Assembly (NCBI GenBank): GCA_963921935.1
Contig: OY998175.1
Span: 309,961,484 to 310,025,483, forward strand
Length of the DNA stretch: 64,000 bases
Direction: 5' to 3'
Source: Galeruca laticollis
Taxonomy: Eukaryota; Arthropoda; Insecta; Coleoptera; Chrysomelidae
Shown: piece after piece, positions 1 to 11,954 of the stretch
Layout of the letters: every line of letters starts with the position of its first letter
How positions within the stretch are numbered: the stretch's first letter is position 1
Program-made: the position numbers and the translations under genes
The notes under the pieces: generated by a model
Told to the model about the DNA's origin: nothing
The model's database searches: none
What the model saw: only the letters and a program-made list of their open reading frames with translations

Positions 1-650
1 TCGTTCAATAATGGACAAAAAGTATTTTCAGTAGATTACAGTGTATCAATCACTTACGCCACTGGAATATTTATAAACACATATTTATAATTTTTATAAT
101 AATAACATTTACAGCTTACCGAAAAAATATAAATTAACTACAACTAACAAACAGTAATTCTACATTTTCCCGTCGTAATGAAACATTTCAACTGCTTACG
201 TCTGTTCGATATTTTCTCTTGTACTAAAAACAACTTCACGATTTGCGCCGTCCTTCTAATTATTGATTATTTTCCGACTTGAAGTTTTACTTTGTAACAA
301 TCAATTTATGTGTCATTGAAAACGTTACAATTTATCTTACCCGCGATAATTACATCTAGTTCATATACCAGGAGGATGTTTACCACCAGGTGTAACCTTA
401 GATATTTCTGCTTGGTTGGATTTATTGATACAAACAAACATATTGGGTAATTAAAGTATGAATCACGATATTGGGTGTCAAGATGTGACTGTTTTGTTCC
501 CCTTTAACTTACTTTATTTAGACGGACTTGGAAACGAAACGCACTGATACACTATTCAAATCTCCATAACATTTTATTAAAAATCAATCATTTCTTTTAA
601 CGAATCTGAACAACTAACAAAATAATAGGATAAATTTGGTACTATATAAA
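1..650. other. AT-rich intergenic DNA, no gene recognised
   Basis: No coding region with family resemblance, no RNA gene and no clear terminal repeats were seen. The stretch is AT-rich and ends at the first copy of a direct repeat. Confidence 0.5.
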
Positions 651-1026
651 TATTTAGACCACGTACGAAAAATATCCTATAATAATCGAAACTTATGTCT
701 GTAAATATGTGAAACAAAATGCAATTGCCTCATATCTCTGCAAAATATATTTATTATTTGGAGATGTACTTTTATTCCCTTATTTTTTTTTGTTTTGTAT
801 ACTTCTCTATATCTAATAAACTAAAATTTGGTAAAGACTAAAAGAATATTAATATTTAGACCACGTACGAAAAATATCCTATAATAATCGAAACTTATGT
901 CTGTAAATATGTGAAACAAAATGCAATTGCCTCATATCTCTGCAAAATATATTTATTATTTGGAGATGTACTTTTATTCCCTTATTTTGTTTTGTTTTGA
1001 ATACTTCTCTATATCTAATAAACTAA
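651..1026. repeat. Two-copy direct repeat, period about 202 bp
   Basis: A segment of about 175 bp beginning tatttagaccacgtacgaaa occurs at about 651-825 and again at about 853-1026. The copies are nearly identical, so the duplication is recent. A short non-repeated linker separates them. The 82-codon open frame that starts inside the second copy has no recognisable family and is probably accidental. Confidence 0.85.
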
Positions 1027-1445
1027 ACTATAATGATCTTGAATATTTTTTCCGGATAAATATTACAAATACTATTATATATCAAAGTACTTTTAAACTA
1101 CCCCTCGTAAATATGAACGACACTAGCGGTTCTACGCGGCAGACACTAAGAACTTGGTATTTGGTATAGCAAATTAGAGATGGGTTTAATCGGTTATTTT
1201 ACCGAATTAGTTTTTAGGATCCAATTAGAAGAAAATTAACGTACATTTCCTGGCATGTCCTTGCAATGAAAGCTTTATCTTTATAAGAATCCTTACATTC
1301 AACGTGTCTAAGCGTACGTTAGTTAATTAATCCAGGGCCGATCCTAGGGTATTGGTCGCCCGCGTGCAAATACCAGATGTGCCGCCCCTCCAGAGATTTT
1401 TCTCTTATTTTGACTAATATCAGAGACAAAATTTGATTTTAGGCC
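1027..1445. other. Intergenic DNA without a recognised feature
   Basis: Nothing coding is recognised. The stretch around 1330-1400 is more GC-rich than its surroundings and may be a fragment of an old repeat, but no family can be named. Confidence 0.4.
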
Positions 1446-3743
1446 ATTAGATATTGGTTGGAATTGCTCGGAAATCATCTAAGAAAAGAAAATATGAAGG
1501 TGCGCCAGCTGAAACAGTTGTGCTATTTGCAGGCATAAACATAAACTGCAAAAAACGCAAAAATCGCTCATTTTTTCCGATCTTTCTTAATATAACTCTT
1601 TAAATATGCAAGATAGAGAAAAAAAGTATACTTTATTCTTTATAAAATTCTCTACAAGATAGAATTGGTTTAAAATCGATATATTCAATTTTTTCGTTGA
1701 GAAATGGCGATAAATGCAAAAAAGTAGCTAAAAAATGAGGTTATTTTAAAGCATTTGTTTCGCAGATAAGAAATAATCCAATCACGCTATAAATTGGGAT
1801 TTAAGAACCTTATTATAGTATAAAACAATATGCCAAAGGCCGATTAAATTGGCCTGATAGTTTTTACATGAATTAATTGTTAATTAATTTCCGCGAAAAA
1901 ATTAACGTAATTTTTGCGTTCATGCCAGGCTTACATTTTTGAGTTGTAATAGGCGCCGATTTTTTTACAACTACTTAGACCTCTAAACTATAATAAACAA
2001 TTGTTATAATGAACAATTTTTAAGTTCTTATCATTTTTTTACGCGATTTTGAAAAGTTAAAAAATTTCATCTTATAAATAATTAATTTTTGAAGCGAATT
2101 TGGATACCGAAGAAAAATACTCTAAAGTACCTAAAAAAGTTCTCGGAAAGACGCTCCTTTTAAAAAAAATGCGTTTAATTTGGCCGAATAGGTGCTGAGA
2201 TATTAAACGTCAAAGATCGAGAGTGTTTGCAGTATAACTATTAATGTTGTAACAATAGAAAAAATGCCAGCAGATAGATTTTTCCAAGAAGTTTTTGTAT
2301 GTGCTTTGAGATATAACGTCGCCCTTGTGCATGAAGTAGGGGAGAGGGGGAGCTGTCGTAAAATTTACGCAGGAAATTTCCCGAAAGGGCAACAAACCTC
2401 AGGTCAGAGAAATAAGGACATAGACAATATAAATATATTTGCACTTACGCTTCTTCGAATAGTAATAGTAATAATGAAACTAAGGAACTAAGTTTTAAAT
2501 TAAAAAAATTGAAATTTTGCAATGAACAACACAATCCTAGCATGGACATAATTATAATCATTGATTATTATCAACATAAAAACATGCCAAATTATAAGTA
2601 GCTACTGTAGATGCTTAAATTGTCATAATTGGTAGACGCCATTCTGAAAAATGAGTTTCTTTCATTTTGCTACATCGATTTATTTAAAAACAATCATCAA
2701 AATCGGCCCAATAGAAGCCGAGATACAGCAACTTTTTGCGCCGCGCTCGATTTGAAGCGTCGATCTCCAGTTTCGCACTCTATCCCCACTCCCCTCAGAT
2801 TTGACGCGCCGAACGCTAGCGCTACAACTCTCTTTGACTTTTCCTACTTCATGCACAAGGGCGATGTTAAATCTCAAAGCACATACAGAAACTTCTCGGA
2901 AAAATACATCTGCTGGCATTTTTTCTATTGTCACAACATTAATAGTTATACTGCAAACACTCTCGATCTTTGACGTTTAATATCTCAGCACCTATTCGAC
3001 CAAATTAAACGCATTTTTTTAAAAGGAGCGTCTTTCCGAGAACTTTTTTTAGGTACTTTGAGTATTTTTCTTCGGTATCCAAATTCGCTTAAAAAATTAA
3101 TTATTTATAAGACGAAATATTTCAGCTTTTCAAAATCGCGTAAAAAATGATAAAAACTTAAATATTGTTCATTATAACTATTGTGTATTATAGTTTAGAG
3201 GTCTAAGTAGTTGTCAAAAAATCGGCGCCTATTACAACTCAAAAATGTAAGCCTGGCATGAACGCAAAAATGACGTTAATTTTTTCGCGGAAATTAATTA
3301 ACAATTAATTCATATAAAAACTATCAGGCCAATTTAATCGGCCTTTGGCATATTGTTTTATACTATAATAAGGTTCTTAAATCCCAATTTATAGCGTGAT
3401 TGGATGATTTCTTATCTGCGAAACAAATCATTTAAAATAACCTCGTTTTTTAGCTACTTTTTTGCATTTATCGCAATTTCTCAACGAAAAAATTGAATAT
3501 ATCGATTTTAAACCAATTCTATCTTGTAGAGAATTTCATAAAGAACAAATTCGTAAGTATACTTTTTTTCAATATCTAGCATATTTAAAGAGGTATATTA
3601 AGAAATACCGGAAAAAATGAGCGATTTTTGCGGTCTTCTGCAGTTTATGATTTTTCCTGCAAATAGCACAACTTTTCCAGCTGGCGGACCTTCATATTTT
3701 CTTTTCTTAGATGATTTCCGAACAATTCCAACTAATATCTAAT
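1446..3743. mobile_element. Foldback element with ~0.9-kb inverted arms
   Basis: The left arm (about 1446-2342) reappears as its reverse complement in the right arm (about 2848-3743). The arms match through almost their whole length and leave a unique loop of about 500 bp. The outer ends read attagatattggttgg on the left and ccaactaatatctaat on the right. Both arms contain a short open frame starting MPAD; it is a shadow of the symmetry, not evidence of a gene. No transposase is encoded, so this is either a non-autonomous foldback DNA transposon or two copies of one element joined head to head. A clear target-site duplication was not found. Confidence 0.85.
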
Positions 3744-3889
3744 CTACGTCATGACACAGCCATATTTCAAAGGTTTGGGGTCTAATTCTCCTGGACTAGA
3801 GGGCATCCTAAACAACACCTGGTCCGAATCTATCAAGCGTTACCAAAATTTTCCAGGAATAATTTTGTCTATGTGAGAACATTCTCCTG

Positions 3890-4560
3890 AGGGGTACAAG
3901 AATAGTGATTCCAAAAAACTTAGACAGCGTATACTAGATGTAGCACATGAAGGCCATCCAGGAATAGTGGATATGAAGAGTAGGCTCAGAACGAAAGTAT
4001 GTTGGCCAAAAATAGATGAACAAGCTGAAAAGATTGTGAAATCATGTAAGGGCTGTACGTTAGTTTCAACACCCACTGTCCCATACCAAATGAAACGGAG
4101 GCAACTGCCAACAGGACCTTGAGTAGACGTAGCCATGGACTTCATGGGTCCTTTGCCCACAGGTGCGGTGACACCGAAAATAGCATATTTGAAGAGCATG
4201 CCAGAGAGAAACACCAAACACAAAAACAAATAGAAAAAGAACATGGCGATAGAAAAAAGGGCTGCAGAAACAGATTTAGAATTCGGCGATAAAGTCTACA
4301 AAAAAATAATGGTTAGAGAAAATAAAACAACACCAGAATTCGATGCAAGCACCCACACAGTGGTCGATAAAACAGGGGGGGGATGTTGTTATTCGAAATG
4401 ATGCTTCGGGCAGGAATATAGAAGGAATATCGTACATCTGAAAACAATTGAGGGGAAATGGAGTGTACGTGATGATTCGAATCGCTGAAATATATTTGTC
4501 GTTGCCATTACTATTCGGGTCATTATTGTTGAACCGGTGATTGATTACATAAACGAGAAC
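3890..4560 (+). pseudogene. Ty3/gypsy pol remnant (integrase region)
   Basis: Translating the + strand from about 3920 gives an H2C2-type integrase zinc-binding module: the His pair in HEGHPG near 3946 and the Cys pair in SCKGC near 4045. It is followed by an integrase-core start ending DFMGPLP. The conserved Trp before VDVAMDF is a TGA stop at about 4120, and there is a one-base frameshift near 3915. From about 4200 the frame jumps to a C-terminal pol segment (GDKVY, then NIVHLKTIEG), so most of the integrase core is deleted. This is a dead, internally deleted copy. No LTR could be assigned with confidence. Confidence 0.75.
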
Positions 4561-4599
4561 GACCATCGATGACTGTAGAGTCAGCGGATTGGGGACGTT

Positions 4600-5230
4600 T
4601 ATGGAGTGGAGATCGGACTAAATAAGCAGATTGTGTTATTTATACTCCCCAACCAAATAAGTGGCAAACGTTACAATGTTCATCTGATCTTTTTTCGGAA
4701 AATGAACCAGTATTGAAAAAAATGCAGTTTCTTCATTTACCCTACTGATTTCGTCTTCAAAATATTCCATTTTCAAACAAAACTATATATGTGTTCGCTT
4801 TTAATAGGTCATTTTCAAATAGGGAAATACTTTGTTTAATAACGATTCTTTTCTATTCGTTCCTTTGCGAACCTCCCATCTCTAGTGACAGAAAACCGAA
4901 GTTACTTCAAAACGTCATCGTCATTGATCAAAATAAATATTAAAATATCCAGTTTTATTGTAAATAAATATAAAATAGATATCAAATATGGTTTGGAAAC
5001 ACCTAATAAACATTTTATTACAGTTTATCTGATTAACCAAAGCGCTTAACTATATATTATAGATAAAAAGAATCAATTTATGAATCTTCAATTTACACCA
5101 TGAATCTAAAAATTGGTTAAAAAATATATGGATGAATTCATACTATTTTCAAGACCTCAACGAAATGGATATCAGTAAAATTTGATAAGTACATACTTGT
5201 TAGATAATTTATTCAAATTATTTTATAAAA
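4600..5230. other. Upstream region of the OGFOD3-like gene
   Basis: AT-rich, with no recognised gene. It should contain the promoter and 5' UTR of the gene that starts at 5231, but no convincing TATA box or initiator could be fixed. Confidence 0.4.
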
Positions 5231-6474
5231 ATGACTTCGAGTGTAACAAAGAGACATCCAGAAAAATCCGCTGCTAAAACACAGAAAACCAAAGAAGATA
5301 TTACGGACAAAACTAGTACAAAAGGAGATGCAGCTAAAAACTTGTAAGTTTCATACACAAATTTATATTTTCCCCTCAATTATGAAACGTTTTCAGTAAA
5401 TACGGCCCAATGCCAAACTTTCCAGGACAAAGAATGTGGAGCAGAGGTATCTTAGTGATAGGAATAATTATATATCTATGGTACTTCTCTAAAAGCACGA
5501 AAGAATCAATTCTAGCAAAACAAACAGAGGTATATGTTAGAAGATCGCAAATCTTAGAATGCGGCCCTGAATACATAAAAGATATTAAACAATATAAAGG
5601 ATGCGAACCAAAGAAATGTGGAAGATACGTTAGCGACAAACTCGTCACAGAAGAGGAAGCAGATATTCTATTGAAACTTGCAGTTAGAAGTATGTAAAAT
5701 AATATAGTTTTAGCGAATTTATTGTATATAACATTATTTGGTTCACAGTCACAGCTTGGTTTACAATCTTTTTCTCTAGATTTGCTATATAGTTTATTCT
5801 AAGCTCATTCTTCAGTATTTGGTTTTCTTATACTAATTGTATCTATTTTAGTAATGGCTCAAGGTGGTTCTTCTGGAGGAGCTTCAATCGTCGATCTCCA
5901 CACCGGAGCCCTATCTTATAAAGACAAATTTATAAACATATACCAACAGAACGCCAACAAAAAGATTTTAACAGAAACTGAGCGTTCAGTTTACCAATTG
6001 GCGAGGAAGAAGATACAAAGTGCCATTGCCGATTCGTTTGGGATAGATACAAACAGTTTACACTTAACTTACCCCACATTTTTCTCACGATTATCTAACG
6101 TTGATCCTAAAACAAGGCACGATGAATACTGGCATGAACATATCGATAAAGTAAGTACTGCTGAAAGCAGTTGATAAAACATTTAATTATTGTTTAAATT
6201 CCAGCGTACTTATGAGTCTTTTCATTACACGTCTTTACTGTATTTAAATGATTACGGAAAAGATTTCAAAGGAGGCAGATTCATCTACATGGATAATATA
6301 TCTGCACCTACTAAAAATGTAACGGTGGAACCAAAGAAGGGGAGAGTATCAATGTTTACGTCCGGATCAGAAAATCCGCATTATGTTGAAAGAGTAACAG
6401 AAGGTTTAAGATTCGCTATTACGATATCATTTACTTGTGATGCAACTAAAGCAATTCAAGATCCTGCTATGTGA
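5231..6474 (+). CDS. OGFOD3: OGFOD3-like 2-oxoglutarate/Fe(II) oxygenase, type II membrane protein
   Basis: Four coding exons: 5231-5343, 5397-5689, 5852-6150 and 6205-6474 (stop TGA 6472-6474). Splice phases agree and give 324 aa, close to the usual ~320 aa of vertebrate OGFOD3. All introns are GT..AG, with donors gtaagt, gtatgt and gtaagt. A charged N-terminal tail of ~50 residues precedes one hydrophobic segment (about 54-68, GILVIGIIIYLWYF), as in a type II ER/Golgi membrane protein. The C-terminal half is a prolyl-4-hydroxylase-like double-stranded beta-helix. Iron ligands are H232 and D234 in WHEHIDK and H294 in NPHYVERV; R304 in GLRFAI is placed to bind 2-oxoglutarate. The physiological substrate of this family is not established. 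A polyadenylation signal aataaa lies at 6485-6490, only 11 bases past the stop, so the 3' UTR is very short. The start is the first ATG, in an aaaaATGa context. The first exon carries no domain, so an additional upstream exon cannot be excluded. Confidence 0.9.
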
Positions 6475-6484
6475 AATTATATAA

Positions 6485-6490
6485 AATAAA
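6485..6490 (+). promoter_or_regulatory. Polyadenylation signal of the OGFOD3-like gene
   Basis: Canonical aataaa eleven bases downstream of the TGA stop, followed by T-rich sequence. Confidence 0.65.
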
Positions 6491-7924
6491 GAATGTTATT
6501 GAAAAATTATTGTTTCTTTTGTTTCCCAAATATAGTGGATTTAATAAATAATGTATAGAATATTTAATAAAAATACTGTTACAGGTCATTATTGTCTTAA
6601 TACTAATTAAATTGTTCATAAGTATTGTAAGCTAATAATCCGAGAATATTCATTGATAAAAAATGTGAATATTTTGATAATTTATTTATTATTTAGCTGA
6701 TACACATGTTATTCTTGATCATATAAAATTTATAAAGAGAACTCGAAAAAACCATACTTTGCATTAAATAACTTTGACATTCGATACGCCCCTCGTATTT
6801 ATAGAGAAGAAATGTCATGGCAATTGGTATCCATGTTTGCTGGATTGCCAATTCGCTAAAAGTAATTTGAAAAATTTCATTGTTTCAGGTTATGTCAACT
6901 GTCAACAATTTGAATATCATTGTTTTCACCATTCCTATTATTTTGTTTGTACTTGTGTTTTGCTAGTTAAAGTTATAAGAACAGTTTTTTTAAACATTGT
7001 GTGAATATGCTGATTATTGTCATATATTTCTATGTACAAAGTGCCAAGAAACTAAATAGTCGTTAAAAGAACTTGTGTCTTCATTAATTCTGTATTGTGA
7101 ACGAGAATGTGATAATAATTAACTGTTCTAAGAGAAGTAAGTTATTATTGTTTTTCATTAACTATATACATTTAAAACTAATTATTCGTATATGCGCTAT
7201 CGACTTTCGTAAAAAGCACCACTTTTATTAACTGAAGTGTTAAAAATCAACCTTTATTACATGAAAACAGTTCTAATAAGACTAATTCTATATTCTATCT
7301 AAAAGTAATAATCGTAAAATCTATACTCTCAACCATTTCAGAGATACCCAATATTATGTGTTTATGTTATTCGAATGAGGAGAGACTAATAATTTATGAC
7401 CAAAATGACCCAACATCTAATATACGAAGTAGATATTATCTATTCTAACATATATGTACTAACATAAACCATAAACAAAACATAACCTCATAATTTCAAA
7501 ACTTCCTACATTCCTCATCTATTCTAACGATCAGACAACACGGCAAAGTAGTGAGTTATCTGTGGTGATGACATACACCCAGAAGCGACAACCTGAAAAG
7601 TATTGTAAGTTAATGCTAGGCGTTATGACATTTTCTGACGGAAATTACGCGCATTCTTAAGTGTGATGTAATCAGTTGAGCCCTTCTATTGGTTGTTTAT
7701 AACACTTAGCGTCAGTCATGTTATTGACGGAATTACAGCACTTAAAAATGAAAGTTAAAATGTCAATTGGGTAAATGGGCTTTAAAATTGTGACGTCATT
7801 TGACATAAAGTACAACAGTAAACACTGAGAGAACAATCTCAAATCACTACACCGAGAAAAATAAATATCTTTTTTTATATTAAATATCTTGATAAAATAT
7901 GCAACAAAATTGCAATTTTTATAT
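6491..7924. other. Intergenic DNA, no gene recognised
   Basis: No coding homology is visible. A short direct similarity (ctgacggaaattac near 7636 and ttgacggaattacag near 7714) suggests an old repeat. Immediately after this stretch lies the left target-site duplication of the Penelope-like element. Confidence 0.4.
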
Positions 7925-8535
7925 TACCATAATAAGTAATTAACTGTCTCGACCCTTACTTCGTGGAATATGCTCATATTAGTGTTTTTAAATGAAACTC
8001 ACAGTCTCTAGTTAATTCCACAATATAATAAAAGTTATTGAAAATTCTAAAAAATTGACAATTGTTTCGATAAATCAATATCATTGTCAGAATGACAGAA
8101 GTTACTTTTTATTTGATGCCTACCTGATGTTTAGTAGTTATTTTTGGCTAGACCAAGAAGTAACCTAACTTGTGATTGGCTTAATATATGTTTATAGAAA
8201 AAAGAAGAAGATGTGATATTACAAATATTGAAGCTTAGATATTATTAGCCCCATGGTGATATCCTGGATATCATTTTTCCAATTAAGATCAGTATAACTG
8301 TGCAATGATATAGAAAACCAGGAAAACTATATCTGCTGATCTTTACAATTATCACCTAAGAAGACAGTTTATTAGTGGAGAACTCCCTAGATTTAACTGT
8401 TCATTGACAACTTCATATTGTGGGTTTCTTAAATGTCTTCTAATTTACAGTTCTTCAAGGAAATCCAGTTCTTGTTTCTTTTCACAAATATGCAGCACTT
8501 CTAGTTCTGTGTTAGGTGTCAAGTAGATGTTTGGC

Positions 8536-9016
8536 TTAGTGGGATTTATCTGGTTGTTTTAATCTGTATGCTCGTAATTGCTCACTGTATCGTATTTCAA
8601 AATTCCTAAGGGTCTGACCCAAATAGACAGTATTACATTCTGCACATTTGAGTTTATATATACCTGACTTCTTTAATAGTGGTATTTTTGTTTTTACATT
8701 TAACAATTTTGTACTAACGTTACTTTCTGTTTTAAAAGAAATTGTTGTATTCGTTGCTGAAGGTATTATCTTTGAAATATTATTAGAAATATTTCCTGCA
8801 TATGTGATGGTTTTATAAGTTTTAATTTCATCAGCTTGTTTAGGATATATTAGTTGTAATGCCACTTTTTCTTCTTTTTTACTAATTAGCTTATTTATCA
8901 TATCTAATGGATAACCGTTAGATGTTGCTATTTGTCTAATTGTATTAATCTCTCTATCAAAATTACATTTGTTCATAGGAACTGAAAATGCTCTATGTAT
9001 CATTGAATTATATGCT
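8536..9016 (-). pseudogene. Penelope-like C-terminal fragment, left arm
   Basis: A minus-strand frame encodes the linker and GIY-YIG nuclease part of a Penelope-like protein. It shows GIYKLKCAECNTVYLGQT followed by LRNFEIRYSEQLRAY. It has the conserved G of the YLGQT motif, which the opposite arm has lost. The frame stops at 8536 shortly after QPDKSH, before the rest of the nuclease domain. The fragment begins where the inverted arm begins, so it never had its own reverse transcriptase. Confidence 0.8.
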
Positions 9017-9017
9017 G

Positions 9018-10406
9018 TAGTCTCTTATGTTAATGCTCATAATAATATATTGGCAAAGAAGCTCAACAATATACTCAATACTTACGGATATGAATCTCAG
9101 TACTCAATTAGAAATTCAATAGAACTAATCAAAAATTTGAAAGCAATCCACTTGCAAGATAATTATAAACTCATTTCGTTCGATGTAACTAATATGTTTA
9201 CTAAAATTCCTCCTAAAGAAAGTCTAATACTTGTAAGAAAATTACTAGAAGATAAAAATATTAATCCAGGAATAATATCAGATATACTTAATTTAGTTGA
9301 TGTATGCATTAATCAGAATTATTTCACTTTTGACAATAATATATATATTCAAAATGAAGGTTTACCAATGGGAAGCCCTATATCACCTATTTTAGCAAAC
9401 ATTTTTATGGACAATTTAGAAAGAAAGATTTTTGAAAGTAATATTTCGAAAAATATTTTATTTTGGTATAGATATGTAGATGACATATTAGCTTGTTTTA
9501 TGGGTAGTGAACGACAATTAGATGTATTTTTCAACCACATCAATAATTTACACCCGAAAATTAAATTTACATTAGAAATTGAAGAAAATAGCTCAATCAA
9601 TTTTCTTGATTTAAAAATTCAAAGAGTTAATAATGTACTTGATTATTCAATTTACCGAAAACCAACACAGACTGATGTGACAATTCCATTCAATTCTAAC
9701 CACCCTATGTCACACAGACTGGCAGCATATAATTCAATGATACATAAAGCATTTTCAGTTCCTATGAACAAATATAATTTTGATAGAGAGATTAATACAA
9801 TTAGACAAATAGCAACATCTAACGGTTATCCATTAGATATGATAAATAAGCTAATTAGTAAAAAAGAAGAAAAAGTGGCATTACAACTAATATATCCTAA
9901 ACAAGCTGATGAAATTAAAACTTATAAAACCATCACATATGCAGGAAATATTTCTAATAATATTTCAAAGATAATATCTTCAGCAACGAATACAACAATT
10001 TCTTTTAAAACAGAAAGTAACGTTAGTACAAAATTGTTAAATGTAAAAACAAAAATACCACTATTAAAGAAGTCAGGTATATATAAACTCAAATGTCCAG
10101 AATGTAATGCTGTCTATTTGGTTCAGACCCTTAGGAATTTTGAAATACGATACAGTGAGCACTTACGAGCATACAGATTAAAACAACCAGATAAATCCCT
10201 TCTACGCAAAACATCTACTTGACACCAATCATTCATTGACACCTAACACAGAACTGGAAGTACTACATATTTGTGAAAAGAAACAAGAACTGGATTTCCT
10301 TGAAGAACCGGAAATTAGAAGACATTTAAGAAACCCACAATATGAAGTTGTCAATGAACAGTTAAATCTAGGGAGTTCTCCACTAATAAACTGTCTTCTT
10401 AGGTGA
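9018..10406 (+). pseudogene. Penelope-like reverse transcriptase + GIY-YIG endonuclease
   Basis: The frame from about 9018 encodes reverse transcriptase motifs SFDVTNMFTKIP, GLPMGSPISPILANIFM and the catalytic YVDDIL (about 9476-9493). INFLDLKI and YRKPTQTD follow, then a C-terminal GIY-YIG domain (GIYKLK near 10076, VYLVQT near 10112). The reverse transcriptase is 5'-truncated at the arm junction, so the N-terminus is missing; codons 8969-9017 of the open frame are antisense to the other arm and not part of the protein. A one-base frameshift near 10200 ends the frame early; the expected C-terminus continues in another frame (DTNHS, then LEVLHICEKKQELDFLEEPEIR) to a TGA at 10404-10406. The GIY-YIG motif glycine is Val here. 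Not an active copy. Confidence 0.88.
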
Positions 10407-10886
10407 TAATTGTAAAGATCAGCAGATATAGTTTTCCTGGTTTTCTATATCATTGCACAGTTATACTGATCTTAATTGGAAAAATGATATCCAGGATATC
10501 ACCATAGGGCTAATAATATCTAAGCTTCAATATTTGTAATATCACATCTTCTTCTTTTTTCTATAAACATATATTAAGCCAATCACAAGTTAGGTTACTT
10601 CTTGGTCTAGTCAAAAAAAATATAACTACTAAACATCAGGTAGGCATCAAATAAAATGTAACTTCTGTCATTCTGACGATGATATTGATTTATCGAAACA
10701 ATCGTCAATTTTTTAGAATTTTCAATAACTTTTATTACATTGTGGAATTAACTAGAGACCGTGAGTTTCATTTAAAAACACTACCATAATAAGTATTGAA
10801 AAGCGATTTGGTACTTATGTATTCGGCACATACTTAAAAATGATTCTGCTAGAGTGGCCATCCCACAAATCTGCCTTTGATGTCTC

Positions 10887-11904
10887 CAGAGTGCGTATTC
10901 TGTATCGTCTCGTAGAAAGAAATTTCTTTCTATGAGTATAGAGAGGAAATTTCTTTCTATTTCGTGAACCTATTCTGTACGATTCTTTCTATATCTATTC
11001 GGTAATTCTCGGCTATAGAGAACTGATAATTATTGGATGTAAAAACATTGACCTGCTTTTAGGGGAATTTGGGATATCTCTTGATTAAGTCGGCAACAAT
11101 AGCAACATTTGTTTGTTTATTTCTCAGGAGGATAATAATAGTTACGAGAATTATTTCATATTTCATTGTGGGAGTCAATTATTATTACAACTGTTATTAT
11201 AGTGTGTGGTGTAAATATTATAAACTATAGCATAGCATATTATCTGTTGTTAGTTCTCGTTTTTTAATCTTTATTGCGAGTACATTATAAAGTTTGGTAA
11301 CAATTCATTTGCTACAAGTAGAAGATGAAGTAGGTACGACAAAACCAATTACGTTTAGAGAGAAGAATTTATTAACCCTTAAAATCGCCAATGTTAAATA
11401 TATTGAACTTCTTAAGAATTGGATTAATGACAAAAATTAAGAAGTTTAGTAATTAATTTAACACAACGTTCAACACAGAAATATTTCACATTTACAGGTA
11501 ACACCGTAAATGGCCATAAACACGTATTATTTAGGTACCCTTTGCAGTTGTTTACATATTAAATTGCAATAATATTAATAATACGTAATTATCCAAAAAT
11601 TATTTTTCCAGCATATATAAACTTGTATATATAAACCACAAAACACCATAATCATAACATAACGATATGCACCATTCCTTTGAAAAATGTAAACATGCCA
11701 ACAAAGATAAATCTAAATGATTGTGTGTTAAAAAGAGACAGGTATCATAGAAAGACCTAAAATGGTCTTTCTATACCTTTCTACCGAACGAAGCGTTCGT
11801 GAAGCACGATCACTGCCGATGTTGCTTACAGAATAAGGTAAAGTGGTATAGAGAATTTATAGAAAGAAATTTCCTCTCTATGACGATACAGAATACGCGC
11901 TCTG
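10887..11904. mobile_element. ~1-kb non-autonomous TIR element
   Basis: The left end cagagtgcgtattctgtatc (10887 on) matches the inverted right end (to 11904), which reads cagagcgcgtattctgtatc on the opposite strand. Similarity continues inward for about 80 bp. Both ends contain copies of the palindrome agaaagaaatttctttct or half of it. No transposase frame lies inside. No unambiguous target duplication was found, so the superfamily is not assigned. Confidence 0.65.
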
Positions 11905-11954
11905 AAGTACACAGCTACCAACAAAATTCATTAGTATTTTAAGAAAATAATCCC

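Larger units (their letters stand above)
7939..10781. mobile_element. Penelope-like element, inverted-arm arrangement, 14-bp TSD
   Basis: The insertion is bounded by the direct repeat taccataataagta at 7925-7938 and 10782-10795, which I take as the target-site duplication. Left arm 7982-9016 is the reverse complement of right arm about 9726-10781, so two partial copies face away from each other around a single-copy core (9017-9725). About 43 bp outside the left arm (7939-7981) have no mirror partner; Penelope-like elements typically carry a short extension of this kind. Inverted, partly duplicated, 5'-truncated copies are characteristic of this retroelement group. The coding parts are listed separately. 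Confidence 0.85.

Noticed and set aside
2264..2934. Similar short peptides starting MPAD in both foldback arms
   Set aside because: Both derive from the inverted repeat; they diverge with frameshifts and have no family resemblance.
9349..9600. Minus-strand frame in the Penelope-like core
   Set aside because: Antisense of the reverse transcriptase palm region.
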